A stretch of DNA of 5,661 bases from Victivallales bacterium (GTDB lineage Bacteria > Verrucomicrobiota > Lentisphaeria > Victivallales > Victivallaceae): NCBI GenBank assembly GCA_030634125.1, contig DAOWBJ010000135.1, forward strand, positions 1 to 5,661, given 5' to 3'. The first letter of the stretch is position 1; the number at the start of each line of letters is the position of its first letter. The position numbers and the translations under genes were made by a program. Of this stretch, positions 5,438 through 5,661 are shown one piece after another. Below the pieces are notes generated by a model, which worked only from the letters and a program-made list of their open reading frames with translations, made no database searches and was not told the origin of the DNA.

Positions 5438-5661
5438 ATTACAATCTCTTCAAGCGAAGCATTGCCAGCCCTTTCTCCGATGCCATTAATGGTGCACTCC
5501 ACCTGCCTTGCCCCTCGCTTGAGCGATTCCAGGCTATTAGCCACAGCCAGACCCAGGTCGTTATGGCAATGAACACTAATAATAGCCCGCTCAATATTGG
5601 GCACATTTTTGAAAATCCCCTCAATTAGGTTACCGAACTCCTCAGGCGTGGCGTAACCTAC
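5377..5661 (-). CDS. leuA: 2-isopropylmalate synthase, internal fragment (5' end outside window, 3' end broken)
   Basis: LeuA joins acetyl-CoA to 2-ketoisovalerate in the first committed step of leucine synthesis. The 94 visible residues begin VGYATPEEF, which corresponds to roughly residue 170 of E. coli LeuA, so the gene starts off the right edge. The family signature SVHCHNDLGLA (29-39) carries the metal-binding His31 and His33, and NGIGERAGNASLEEIV (59-74) carries the catalytic Glu63 and metal ligand Asn67. Alignment with LeuA proteins holds up to about residue 74-77 (near 5431-5440). After that the sequence (from about LVKCAPELSL) no longer resembles LeuA and stops at TAA 17-20 codons later. 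About 270 residues would be missing: the end of the barrel, the linker subdomains and the leucine-binding regulatory domain. None of the other minus frames restores LeuA, so this is a rearrangement rather than a simple frameshift. The product is very probably inactive. Confidence 0.88.
   Translation of the reverse strand, partial: VGYATPEEFGNLIEGIFKNVPNIERAIISVHCHNDLGLAVANSLESLKRGARQVECTINGIGERAGNASLEEIVIGLLVKCAPELSLNFMFNLG

Noticed and set aside
5440..5572. Continuation of the plus-strand fragment frame to its stop at 5572
   Set aside because: Here the minus strand is conserved leuA; the plus reading is only its shadow.

Overview
This window looks bacterial, of medium G+C, with a didermic flavour: it encodes a lipobox lipoprotein and a GT28 diacylglycerol-type glycosyltransferase, and its intergenic DNA is rich in short repeats of the kind seen in PVC-like (Lentisphaerota, Verrucomicrobiota) and similar genomes. 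The phylum is a guess from style, not from a marker gene. All convincing genes lie on the minus strand and are read from right to left. No rRNA, tRNA or CRISPR array was seen.

Right end (5661 to about 5255): this is a mosaic. A leuA (2-isopropylmalate synthase) segment enters from outside the window with intact active-site motifs. Its homology stops at about 5431-5440, long before the normal C-terminus. Next comes about 170 bp of very AT-rich DNA (47 G/C in 171, hand-counted) that makes sense only on the plus strand, as an Ig/PKD-like piece of an extracellular protein. At about 5255-5265 a glycosyltransferase begins abruptly, without its N-terminal 50-60 residues. Two genes are thus broken around a foreign fragment, either in the genome or in the assembly.

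Middle (5264-2913): the truncated glycosyltransferase is followed 15 bp later by a lipoprotein alpha/beta hydrolase with its own good ribosome binding site, probably co-transcribed. The pair suggests envelope lipid or glycolipid metabolism (inference).

Left-centre (2848-614): a long peptidase-U32 family protein with the four-cysteine iron-sulfur pattern and an extra C-terminal domain, related to the RlhA/TrhP RNA hydroxylation group. It follows the hydrolase after 64 bp.

Left end (1-613): no convincing gene. It holds several inverted repeats, a three-copy 14-bp tandem repeat, a UUCG-capped hairpin and, just after the U32 gene, a clear REP/iREP pair (BIME-like). The two REP units share GTAG and a CGTCYCG core, and four of their five differences form two compensatory base-pair swaps.
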